NCBI GenBank assembly: GCA_021442155.1
Contig: CM038216.1
Coordinates: forward strand, 92,987,666-93,051,665
Source: Cymbidium sinense
Taxonomy: Eukaryota > Streptophyta > Magnoliopsida > Asparagales > Orchidaceae
Direction: 5' to 3'
Length of the DNA stretch: 64,000 nt
Positions 35,049-47,233 of the stretch are shown piece by piece; within the stretch, counting starts at the first letter, position 1; each line of letters begins with the position of its first letter. Both the position numbers and the translations under genes were made by a program. The notes beneath the pieces were generated by a model. It searched no databases and was not told the origin of the DNA. It saw only the letters and a program-made list of their open reading frames with translations.

Positions 35049-37568
35049 GATTTAGGGTTTAGGGTTTAGGGGTTAAGGTTGTAGATTTTAGGGATTATGG
35101 TTTAGGGTTTAGGGTTTAGGATTTACTGTTTATGGTTGCAAGTTTAAGGTTTAGGTTTTTTTTTAAATTTATTTTTTAATTTTTATTTTCACTTTTCTAA
35201 ATTAGGTATACTGGAAGGTTTAGGTTTATTTAGTTTATTTATTCAAATTTTTATTTATTTTAGTTTATTTTTTTTTTTGTTATTTAGGTTTATTTTTATT
35301 TTAATTTAGTTTAGTTTATTTATTTTTGGTTTATTTATTTTAGTTTATGTTTTAAGTTTAGGATTAGTTTTAGGTTTATTTTTTAGTTTAGTTTTATTTT
35401 TATTTTATTTTTTAGCTTTAGGTTTTATATTTTATTTTTAGCTTTAGGTTTAGGTTTTTAATTTATTTTTTTATGTAGAGGATTTAGGTTTTTTATTTTA
35501 GGTTTATTTTTTGGTATTATTTTTTAGTTTAGGTTTACGTTTATTTTTTGTTTATTTATTTTTTTAGTTTTTGTTTAGGTTTAGGTTTAGTTTATTTTAT
35601 GTTTAGGTTTAGGTTTTATTTATTTTAGTTTAGTTTATCTTTGTTTTGGTTTAGGTTTATTATTATTTTTCTAGGTTTAGGTTTTTTTTAGTTTAGGGTT
35701 TAGGTTTTTTTTAGTTTATTTTTTATTTATTTTTAGGTTTTATTTTTAGGTTTAGGTTTATATTTAGTTTTTATTTTATTTTAGGTTTATTTTATTTTTA
35801 TTTTAGGTTTAGTTTTTATTTTATTTAGGTTTTTCTTTTTTTATTTTAGTTTAGTTCAGGTTTTTATTTATTTTATTTTAGTTTAATTTTTTACTTTTTT
35901 TTTTTTTTAGGTCTAGGTTTTAGTTTATGTTTTTGATTTATTTTATATTTTTATTTTTTATTTAAGTTTATTTATTTATTTTGGTTTTATTTAGTTTAGG
36001 TTTAGGTTATTAGCTTTTTGGATTTAGTGTTTAGGGTTTAGGGTTTAGGTTTTTATTTTAGGTTTTTTTTTAGGTTTAGGTTTATTTTTTGTTTATTTTA
36101 TTTTATTTGGGTTAGGGTTTAGGTTTAGTTTATATTAGGTTTAGGTTTAGGTTTTATTTATTTTAGTTTAGTTTATTTTATTTTAGGTTTAAGTTTATTT
36201 TGTTTATTTTATTTTTTATTTCGGGTTTAGTTTTTATTTTTTAGTTAGTTTAGGTTTTATTTGTTATTTATTTTAGGTTTTATTTTTTTAGGTTTATATT
36301 TTAGGTTTAGGTTTTTTTTAGTTTTTATTTTATTTTATTTTAGGTTTATTTTATTTTTATTTTGCGTTTAATTTTTATTTTATTTATGTTTTTTATTCTT
36401 AAGTTTATTTTATTTTTTTAGTTTAGTTTATGTTTTTATTTATTTTATTCAGTTTATTTTTATTAGTTTAATTTATTTTATTTTTAGGTTTAGGTTTAAG
36501 TTTAGGTTTCTATTTTATTTTATTTTTTATTTTATTTATGTTTGGGTTTTTATTTATTTTATTTTTAAGCTTTATTTATTTTAGGTTTAGGTTTTTAGGT
36601 TTTTAAGATTCAGGGTTTAAGGTTTAGGGTTTGAGGGTTTAGCATTTAGGACTTAGGGTTTAGGGTTAGGATTTATCATTTAAGTTTAGGGTTTAGTGTT
36701 TAGGCTTTAGGGTTTAGGGTTTTTAGGGTTTTTAGGGCTTAGGGTTAGCTTAGGGTTTAGGGTTAGTTAGGGTGTAGGGTTTAGACTTTAGGGTTTTCAG
36801 GTTTAGGGTTTAGGGTTAGTCTAGGGTTTTAGGGTTTAGGGTTTAGGGTTAGTGTTAGGGGTTAGGGTTTTTTAGGGTTTAGGGTTTAGGGTTGTAGGTT
36901 TATGGTTTAGGGTTTAGGGTAAGTTTTATGGTTTAGGGTTGTTTTTTTTTAAATTAAATAAACCAATAGGTTTAGGTCTATTTAGTTTATTTAGTTTATT
37001 TTTATTTAATTTTAGTTTATTTTATTTTTTAATTTTTATTTAGGTTTCTTTTTTATTTTTATTTAGTTAAGTTTATTTATTTTAGTTTAGGTTTTTTTTA
37101 TTTTAGTTTATTTTTTAGGTTTAGGTTTTATGTCAGTTTTAGCTTAGTTTTATTTTTATTTTATTTTTTATTTTTAGGTATATGTTTAGGTTTTTATTTG
37201 ATTTTTTTAGGTTTAGGTTTTAGGTTTTATTTAAGGTTTTTTTTTGTTTCTTTTTAGTTTAAGTTTAGGTTTATTTTTAGTTTATTTTATTTTATTTAGT
37301 TTAGGGTTTAGGTTTAGTTTTTTTTTAAATTTAGGTTTAAGTTTTATTTATTTTAGGTTTAGGTTTTGGTTTTATTTATTTTAGTTTAGTTTATTTTAGT
37401 TTAGTTTATTTTAGTTTAGCTTTTTGTTTATTTTAGTTTGTTTATTTTAGGTTTTAGTTTTTTTTTTAGTTTAGGGCTTAGGTTTTATTTTTTATTTATT
37501 TTTAGGTGTTATTTTTAGGTTTATTTTTTAGGTTTAGGTTTTTATTTAGTCTTTATTTTATTTAGGGT
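35049..37568 (+). repeat. Telomere-like composite array with two tags
   Basis: TTTAGGG words are followed by a diverged tag at 35197-35220, then TTTATT/TTTAGG words to about 36600. A second TTTAGGG zone and a tag at 36941-36970 follow. The array ends at a sharp junction with gypsy gag near 37568. No exon copy was found here. Confidence 0.85.
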
Positions 37569-39641
37569 TTTGTGCCACTATCTTTCAAGATCTTTGATGG
37601 TTTAGGAGTATACATTACACTTTAGAGTCTATTTGTGTGATAAGTAGACTTCTTAAGTTTAGCATTAGTAGGTGTTGCATTTGATTGGTGCAATTAATGC
37701 TTGGTGAAGACTTTCGAGTTAGCACCACTTTCAAGAGGTTTCTTTGAGCTTAGAGGGTCATAGGGTTTCGTTATGGAAAAATAAACTAGGAGTCCTTGTT
37801 GATTACATTCTCAGGTGGCACAACCTCAGAATGAAATATGAACCATAACTATAGCCAAAGCTTCTCAAGAATATCCATGGCCTAGTCGCCTTCATGCTTA
37901 AGGCTTTACCAGTAAAATATTTGAAAAATTAATCAATAAGGCAGCAATAGGAAAAAGCATTGCCATTTCTTGACCAATCATCTAGGAAGCCACAGGTTTT
38001 TTGTGAAGAAGCCGGGGATAGTTGTGTCATGGATAGAGAAGTAGCCTAGAGTTAGGTATGAGAGACTTAGACCTCCTTTGCCACCACCTCTTACCACCTC
38101 TTTTTTTACCACAACCACCATAATGACCATTTCAACCACTCACCTTTAGGTGGTATTCATATCCATCACCATGTAGCTACTTTCCACCTACTCATTTTAG
38201 ATAGATTGAATAAGCCATATTCATTCAAGAGGAGGTAGTTAGGAAAATATTTAAGAATCTCTTAAAGAAACCTAACTTTTTACCATAGCTTAAGAGGAGG
38301 AATTGGGCAAGAGCGATGATCCTATTTATTGCCCCAACCAGCATGTTAGGCCATGTCTTAGAGGATTGTATCACTTTTGGGACTAGCTTAAGTTGAGAGC
38401 CATAGTTATCCAGGAATACTATCATTTATTAGAGTAATCCTTGGGGATACTTGTGATCCTCTTGAGACCAAAGAAGGTTAGTATATCTCCCTATTTTAAA
38501 CCTCTAAGAAGATCATTTCTAAGATCAAGAAGCTTTTCTTTTAGGTTCCTGAAGTAGCTCAAACCTCCAACACCATGGAAGGTTTGCTAGTTACAAAGGA
38601 TAACTCGGTGAAGGTGATAGCCCAGCAACAGTAGCAGCTCACCATACTTGCCCGGGATAGTCTAGTAGCGCACCACCATCCGAGTCCAGTACTCCCTCCC
38701 CCGTTATAGCTACCACCTCTTCTGCAAGCTCCTCTTCTATCGACAGGAGGATTATAGCTATGAATAAGGGCACTAAATCTATAACTCTGCTTATATTACT
38801 TGATTTCAATCATGTACCTCCACCCAAAAAAAATTAATGAAGATAATTGATTCTACTTATATATTATCTACATCTGATGCTCTTGATTTTATTCCAATTG
38901 AAATCTCTACGAGTCTAAATAAAAATAATAGCTCAACTTTGATCCTTTCTATATTCAAAGTTGGATGATCCTTCTCCTCAATCAGTTCACCACTTAAGAT
39001 TGACTTGGAGATAGCTAACTCTGAGGATCCCATAGGAGAAGCTGTGGGTATGCCCGATGAGAAGGTAAACTTTCCACAAGCTCATCATTTCAAGAAGTCA
39101 CTAAAGTTAAGCTAGCAGTGACAAAGTTCTACCTCCTAGGGCAGCACCTCAGGATAAGGATAAGCAAGTCATTGATTCCAATGAGTAGATAGCCCCTCCA
39201 TAGGATGCTCCAGCCATGGATATGCTTTTGGAGGACCAAGCCAGAGTTGATTATAATGTCATAGCTCACCTTAGAAAGTTTTCAGCTAAGTTAAGCATAT
39301 ACGATGCCCTTATCTTATACAAAGAGATGAGGGAATCTCTAATCAAGGCCTTACTTGATCTACAGATATGCTTAGCTCAGCTGACCGCTACTAAAGAGGA
39401 GGCATGTCACTCAAAAGATATCTTAGGAATTACATTCAACAATGAAGACTTACTCATAGGGACCAGTGAGCACAACTGCCTCTTTATATTATAATGGATG
39501 TTGGCAGATATAGGCTATCAGTTGTTGTTGACCAGTGTATCACTCAATTATGAGTCTAAGAACCCTTTTGGATCAACATCTTTAAACTCTAAAAAGAAAG
39601 GATGATGTTGAGAGGATTCAATGAATAAGGAGAGAAAGCCT
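37569..39641 (+). pseudogene. Ty3/gypsy element B: gag end and protease, decayed
   Basis: Near 38345 a gag-type zinc motif remnant reads MLGHVLEDCITFGTSL, preceded by YCP codons. From 39216 an open frame gives YNVIAHLRKFSAKLSIYDAL and ILGITFNNEDLLIGTSEHN, the sequence that leads into the aspartic protease of Tat-type gypsy elements. The protease active site follows at about 39524-39541 as VVVDQCI where a DQGS-type site is expected. The frame then reaches RGFNE-GEKAL, and the DNA is split by the long LTR at 39642. The coding order resumes at 47234. Stops and frameshifts are frequent. Confidence 0.85.
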
Positions 39642-42269
39642 TGTGGTGTTTATTTTTTGATGTATGGGAGAAGGGGTACATTTTGAGGTGATCGGGTACA
39701 ACATTGAGCTATGATGTACTATCTCTAAAGATAGAGGCATCACCCTATAGTAGACTTAATCAAATATTAAGGACTCCTAAGGCATGATGGGTTTATGAAT
39801 GTACCAGTAATTTTTCCACTACTTTACATGGATGAATAAAGCAGGGTTTACATTAAAGCAGGTTCTTTGGTTCCCTATGGAAGCAAGCCTCCATAGTTAA
39901 TTACATCTTAGGAAATAAAATTTCTTAAGAATACTCTTGATTAAAGTAGACAATTATCAGCTCCAAAAATTTCATGGTTAGTATCAAAATTGGGCAAAAT
40001 CAATTGGGAAAGTTCAAGGAGAAGACTAATCCAAATGAAATAAGTAAGAAATGCTCATGATACTAGAAAGCCTAGTGAGCATTCCAATTTATCCTATGGT
40101 TGGGCTTTATAATTTTTAAGTTGAAGAGATTTATATGTTTTGAGTTGAAATTTAATATGATTACTAGTGCTTATAATCCACCAACATAAGGTTGTGAGAA
40201 TGCCTAAGAGGTGAGGATTTATACTCATAGCCCGAAATAAATAGCTACCTCGGATCCTAAATCTAGGGAGCTTTAGTAAGAGCTAAAGCATGACCTAAAT
40301 CTAAGTGACCGGTGGATATAAGGGTTTACCACCATAAGAGAGAATAAATTGTCCGACTTCTGGACTTATAACTACCTGGAGTGGCTGCCAGCTAACTCCT
40401 CCTACATTTTTAAAACCATGTAGTCCAGTCTTATGAATTATAAGATAACTAGGGTAGTTATTTAATTAGAAAGAGACTAAAGTCCTAAACACACTTCCTA
40501 AGAGACTAGAGCATGAGTGGTATGGGCATATGAATTAGTCTATAGATGCAAAATCTTTTCAAATTATATTTCATTTTAGACACATCATTTTGACAGAGGC
40601 TTCAGGATTTCATATGCTTAAATGCATGATGAAATAGGTTATGGGTCAAATCAACTAGAAGAAGGTGTTCTCCACAACAATGGATGCCCTCACAGGTCAA
40701 GCATTCCTTTATCATGCAAAGATGGAAATTCTTCATGTTCAAGAGAAAAATAATATGCATGCATGATGTGAAACATAAAACCATACAACTAAGGGGTTGC
40801 TAATTCTTCTAATTATATTATCTATGTCTTAGACTTTATGATAAGGGTATGTGTTGTTTAAAATTTAGTTATGAGTGATTCACTGGGTATAAATGTTATT
40901 TTTATCATAAGAGCTTAATCGTATCCAAGCCACACATTAAAGAATCAATCATTTAAGAAACTATGAAAAGAATGCCATCCTAATGCACAATGTAAACATG
41001 AGATAAAATAATTATATAAACTATCATAAAAGAATAAAAGATCGGTGCGGTGAGGTGCCACTGTACAACCCGAAAGGAGAAAAGATGGGTAGCCGAGTTC
41101 TACCCTTATACAACCTAGAATATGAAAGAATAATCATAATTATAAATCCTATGGGGGTCTTCTTTCTTTATATCTCCAATTTTGATTTTGTTCCTTCTTA
41201 ATTTAGATGGTGCTTGCTTCAAAGGCATCACATGGCACCTGAGGAAAAAGCCTTCTGGCCACTGCTCATCCTAATCCCTCATAGCACTAATCCTAATTCC
41301 TATTGCAAAAATTACATTTTTGTAGAAAAGTCAATCTAACTACACCTACAAAATAGAGGTTTGCTAAATATACATATAATCCCAAGCAGTTGTATTTATA
41401 ATTTGGACTTAGCATCCTATATATGGGTAACTAAGCCCACCCTAACTTGGATTATGCTTAAAGCTTTAAGCAACTTGTAAAGAGCATTCACATTTATTTT
41501 TAAGCATACCTTAAGCATAATTTGCAGAAAATATGATTAGGCTAATATTGACCTATCATCCAATCTACAAAAGCATACTCCCCTAACATCCAATCTAAAA
41601 TAATAAATCATAAACAAAAACATACATCACATCATATACATCCTAACTTAGAGCTAGAAGTGGTGACTTAATTCTAATGTGTGTATTAAGGCTTATGTGG
41701 TAAGTCTTGTTAGCATTAGTGTTGTATTTTCTAAGTGTAGAAAGATTCAATTTAACATGAAAGGTTGATTTCACTTGAAGTAGTTTAATTGATTTGAGAA
41801 TTTTAATTTGTGTTTCCTTTTGTTTCATTTGATTACACTTAGCAACTAAGTGTTATAAAGAGAGAAAAGAGGATTCCTCTTTCATCCATAGCTTAAGTCA
41901 CTTTCTAAAGTATATTAATTTGATTTAGTTCTTTTAGTGAATGGCTTATTAAATGAATTAATTAATCCTAAGTTTAGGTTCACTTTAAATAATCCTATTC
42001 AAAATGAAAGGCATCTTAAGATTAATTTAATTGAATTACTACCACATGACATATATTAAATCATTCTTTCCATCACATGTAACATGCATATGATTTAATC
42101 CTAAGTGTATCTATACATGCAACATATTTTAGCACACTTAAATGATGAATGTATGTATGTTTAGAATTTATATTTTATTTGATTGAATTATTTAAACATA
42201 TTAATTTAAAACTTTATCCAAATTCTTATACAAAAAAAGACATAAGAATAAATTAAATAGGCATGTGCC

Positions 42270-42497
42270 ATTGTTAAACCAGGGAAGTGAGGTAATCAAA
42301 TGACCTCCTTGGAGCTAGCTAAAGCATCATATTCTCGGGATGTCTAGACTATATACCCATTTGCATTCAAACATATGTAAATTCATATACCTGAACATAG
42401 GAAGTAAGCTCCAAATCATATGGCTAATTAATTCAACCACTTAGTTAATTATGAATGCATGCAATTTTAATGTAAAATGGGATTTTCATTCACTAAT

Positions 42498-42559
<62 letters not shown>

Positions 42560-42900
42560 AAGATATAGCAAGTACATGTCAGTTAAACTAGTGAGGTAAT
42601 CAAATGACCTCTAACTAAAGCCTTGTATTCTAGATGTACTACTATACTTGCTTTTCTTGGACACACATGGATGCATACATAAATATGGGAAAGAAAACCA
42701 TGCAAAGATTGCATATTTTTTTATTGAATCATTTAGATATATGAATTAAAGCTCTATCCAAATTCTAATGTTGAAATACATAAGAATGAAATCAAATGGG
42801 TAGGTGCTGTTGTTAAACCATGGAAGTGAGGTAATCAAATGACCTCCTTGGGGCTAGCTAAAGCCTCATGTTCCCAGGATGTTCAAACTATATACCCATT
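42270..42900. repeat. Three copies of a local repeat in LTR-B
   Basis: A stretch around GTGAGGTAATCAAATGACCT, followed by AAAGC and GATGT words, occurs near 42287, 42591 and 42827. LTR-A has one diverged equivalent near 5060-5150. The repeat was therefore amplified in copy B or lost in copy A. Confidence 0.75.
42498..42550. repeat. Compound CA/AT microsatellite
   Basis: About eleven CA units followed by fifteen AT units. It is present in LTR-B and absent from the matching part of LTR-A, so it arose after the copies separated. Confidence 0.95.
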
Positions 42901-44199
42901 ACCATTCAATCTTATATAAATCAACAATTGAATAGAGGAAAGAGAACTCCACATTCATACACTTAAGCTATAAGCACATGCTTTTCTTATGTATTTATAA
43001 CTAGCATCATAACACATATTATTATTCATTTATAAGCTTTTGAAAAAAAACATTTGGATTTAATAGTGATAATAGCCATGCATATATTAAATTAAAAATC
43101 AACACATGTAAACTTACATAAAGGAAATCCATTTTATTTTACTTGATTTTAAAAGATGGATGCATGAATTCAAATGACAAATTTAACATGATTGGAAAGA
43201 GGACAATCAAATATAAGCATGTGATTCATTCAACCAAACTAGTTCTTAAGGACAATCAAATCAAATAAGATTATTTAAAAGCAAACCAAAGCTTCTTTAT
43301 TAATTAAGTTTTGGATTTGATTTGATTTAAAGAGGAGAAGAGAAATCATCACTTCTATTTTAAACTCATTCCAACATTAGTGATTTGATTTAATTTAAGA
43401 AATGTAATTAAGTTGATTTTATTGGAATTAAGTTGAACCCTTAATTAGATAAATTAATTATCTTACCTATATGCCTTAAAGTAATTAACTAAATAATTAT
43501 GAGCCAAAATGATATGCATGGAAAATAAACTTGCAATGATCCTAGGAAATAAGGTGGCTCATGATTAATAGTTAATTAGATTAAGGGACTTTATTAATTA
43601 CTCTTATGGTTTTCCCACATCTATGGACTAACCATAATTTCATTAAACTCTTATAGGTTATTAAATACTGAAAGATCTACCCCATGATTTAATTAGGTTG
43701 ATGTGATTATGATTTCAATTTGATTAAGTGATTTAATTAATTTAAATCTTAATTAATTTCATTTTAAAAAAGGTGAAATGAACTTAGGGAAAGGGGTCCC
43801 AACCCTATTCCTTAGTTCACTTACTGTTGAACAATGATTAATAAACTTAATTAACCAATTTATTACTATTTATGGGATTAATTAATTAATTAACTTAAAA
43901 GAGTAGTTAAGGTTTAATTAGTCAATTTTCAATTAAGTTAGCAATAAATCCCAAGAAAATCATGGGAGGCAGAGGTCATCCCAATAAATTTTCCCATAAA
44001 ATTTGGGATTAATTGCTTAAGTAATTAAGATAATCAAAATTGAAATTAAACATTAATTTCTATTCAAAATTAGTTAAGATTTTTTTATTTAATTCTCCTC
44101 TGAAATACCTTTAAAATGAGTATTTATTTCTATTTTTTGATTTTCTATGATTTTTTAAGTTTTAGCCATTAAAAGATTAATTAAACCTAATTAAAGCAT

Positions 44200-44540
44200 A
44201 ATCCTATTGGCTCCATGTGCCACACTAACACGTCACACTTTTCATATGGCGCCACTGGATTGGCTACTTAAAACTTATCTGACGGTGCCTACGTGGCAGC
44301 GGTGGACATGCTTTCTCATTCATCATCTGATCTAAGATCAGATGGCTACAATCCTATAATAAGATAGATTAGATCGATCTAGTAGATCTAATCACAACCA
44401 TCCATTCTGATTAAGTGAAATGGATGGTGCGAGATCTAATGTCACACGAGTGTGGGAGAATGGAGTCCATCCACCATTATTCACTTTATCCGAGCTTACC
44501 CGAGCTTGGATGAACTCCAAAAGGATCCCACACTTTCATG
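44200..44540 (+). promoter_or_regulatory. Candidate LTR regulatory region, copy B, with conserved palindromes
   Basis: The counterpart of 6725-7080. It carries an ACGT core (CTACGTGGCAGC near 44289), a perfect 10-bp stem with one-base loop at 44324-44344, and a perfect 10-bp stem at 44397-44406 with 44419-44428. The stem sequences differ from copy A while pairing is retained. A function in transcription is inferred only. Confidence 0.4.
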
Positions 44541-47233
44541 GCATCAATCAGAGGGGATCCAATGGTCAAGATCACACGAGATGCAAGTTTTCTTCAAAAA
44601 GCTCCAACCCATTTTCCTAAGGATCGGTTTGGAAGCATACCAACGGAGCTCAAGAATATCTCGAATGATTGGGAAGCTTCAAATAGTGGAGACAAAGCTT
44701 AGTTGACCAATTGGATCAATTCTTGATGTTTTGAAAGGCCATGAACGATGTTTTAGAGCTCAACTTTGAAGTCCCACCTCATGAAGCTTAGAGGATTTGT
44801 TCTTGCTCGATGAGGCTTAAGGAAAGTGTGTGCAAAGTTAATTTGAGTTTGATGAAGAAATGGGGTTAGGTCAAAATGGGAGTGTCTTATTTGGGATGGA
44901 TGAGAATGGCATTTTGATCAAGAATGAGCTTGGGAGCTTAGGGAATGGCTCTAGCTCATCTTGAGTAGTTTGGGATATGAAGACTGATTTTTGTGTGTGC
45001 TTTAGTGGAAACAAGGGGGTGTATACACCCCTTCATCTTGATCGGATGGTGGGATCAGGTTTGGCATTTAGTGGATGTCGGGCCATCTCAGAGAGTCTTG
45101 GGTGGCAGGGAGGAGGTGAGTTGGCTCAGCTTGGTTGGTTGAAGGTGTGGAGGTGGGCATAGAAATCATGGGTGTCTATGGGTTTCAAATGCTCCAATGG
45201 GGTGAGGTGATTTTTTCCATGGGTCATGTGACAAACCACCCTTGGGTTAGGGGTTGAGGTGTCTTGGACCATTGGGAGTACCAAGTGTCAAGGATGGAAA
45301 TGACCAATTACATAGGTGATTTCTCTCATGTGATTCTCTTGACCTAATCATAAAATGATCATTTATCATTGGATTTGATTTGGGAAAATTTGAAATGAGC
45401 CAAAAGTGGGTTAGCCCAAATTTCAAGTCAATTGGAGTTGATTTGGTTAGGTTTGGCATAATTTGACTCATTTAGGTCAAATTGGGTTAAGATATTGGTC
45501 AATTGGTCAAACCAAAAGGTTAGGTCAAGTTCATATGATCATTTGGGATGTTTTGATTCAATTAGTTTGGTTTAGTTTGGCTTAGATTTGATTTTGGCTC
45601 ATTTGAATTCATTTGGATCAAATGGGTTAAGTTGACCAATTTGACTAAATTGGCCAAATTGACTTGGGTTGGGTGTTGGTTTGGGTTTAGTTAACCAATT
45701 GAAGATGATGATTGTAGGCTTTGGTTTCAATTAATTTGGATTTGGTTTTGATTTAGCCAACTTGAACCTTTTAGGTCAATTTGGGCTAGTAGGTCAATTA
45801 GTTTCAATTGGGTCCAATCATGGCTTTGGTCAAGTTCAACACTCAATTTGGAGTGAACTTGAGCCATTGGTTGCAATCAATTTGGTTTACATTTTGATTA
45901 GCCTAATTTGATCTTTTAGGTCAATTTGGGTCAACTTGGGTCAAGAGGTCCAATTGGCTTTGGTCTGACTCAATTGAAGGTCAAGTCATATTCAAATATT
46001 GATTTTGATTTGGTATGAATCATTGGTTTCAAGGATTTGGCTTAGGTTTGCAATTTAGCTAGTTTGGGTTCATATGGGTTAAGGGGTTGACTTGGTCAAA
46101 TGACCAAGTTGACTTGGTTTGACCAATTTGTGATAATTGATCAACCTAGGGTGATCAACAATCATGATGGGAGGTTTTGATGGGCTTGGTTAAATCTAAT
46201 TTGGGTAGGATTAGAACTTGGCTCAAATAGGTCAAATTGACCAATTTGGGTCAAGTGGACCAATTGGGTTTAGTTGGCTTGATTTTTTGGGTTGAGTTTG
46301 ATTTAGTTGAGTTTATATATGGATTTGGGATTGATATATAAATTCAATTGCAACAGTTCAAATGGGTTTTGGTTCATCTGAACATTTCAAGTCAAATGGG
46401 TTAAGTTGGGTTTGACTTGGGTTAATTTTGGTTTGGCTTGATAATTGTAGGTTTTATTTATATTTGTAAATATGATTGAAGGTATCATTGATTCATGAAA
46501 ATCAATTGAATTTGGGTTTTGGAATGAAGAATTTGGCTAAGTCCATGGAGTTGGGTCATGTGGCTTAAGTTTGGATTTTGATTTGGTTTGATTTAGTTTT
46601 GATGATTTAAATGTATATTTCATTTAAATTTGTGAAGTTGATTGAAAATATGATAGATTTGTGAGAAAATCAATTGAGTTTGACTTGATTTTGATTAAGA
46701 TTTGCTAAGTCCATGGGATAGGTCATATAGCTTAAGAAGGGTTTTGATTTAGTTTGATTTAGTTTGATTTAGTTTTGATCATTTGAATGTAGATTTGATT
46801 TATATTTAGGAAGATGATTGAAGATATAAAATTATGAGAAAATCAATTGATTTTGGATTGATTTGGATTAAGATTTGGCTAAGTCCATGGGATATGTCAT
46901 ATGGCTTAGGAAGGGTTTCGAGTTTGGATTTGATCATGGGCTTCAATCATTTGGTTTTGGAATTTAGGTTTGGATTTGGATTTCAATTTGATGTTTGAAT
47001 TGAACTTGAGGTTTTTTGAGAAGGTGAACATGGATTGGATTTGGGTTGTAGGTGGTGGATTATCCTAATCCCAGGCATAACCTTAATCTTATGGTTAACC
47101 CTTCTAAGTATTTAGGCTTAGGTTAAGTGTTTACCTAATTGTTAGATGTGTCTTATGACTAGGAAAGGCTTAGTGTCTAGAAGACTCTAAGTCTATGATG
47201 GGAAGATTGAATCACTCCAAAGTGAGGTCAATA

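Larger units (their letters stand above)
39642..47233 (+). mobile_element. Very long LTR-like element, copy B, probable solo LTR in gypsy protease
   Basis: It is collinear with 2268-9787 and 7592 bp long. It begins TGTGGTG and ends GGTCAATA, where copy A ends GGTTAACA. It is flanked by AGCCT (39637-39641) and GGCCT (47234-47238), a 5-bp target duplication with one change. Joining the flanks restores the order of gypsy protease codons, so the block entered an existing gypsy element. No retroelement protein is encoded; short frames at 44420-44706 and 45247-45471 are not supported by any motif. A solo LTR left by recombination is the simplest reading. Its length would be near the top of the known plant range. 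Confidence 0.75.

Noticed and set aside
44420..44706. Two overlapping plus-strand frames of 66 and 84 codons
   Set aside because: They lie in the candidate regulatory part of LTR-B. The matching part of LTR-A (6960-7260) does not keep the frames.
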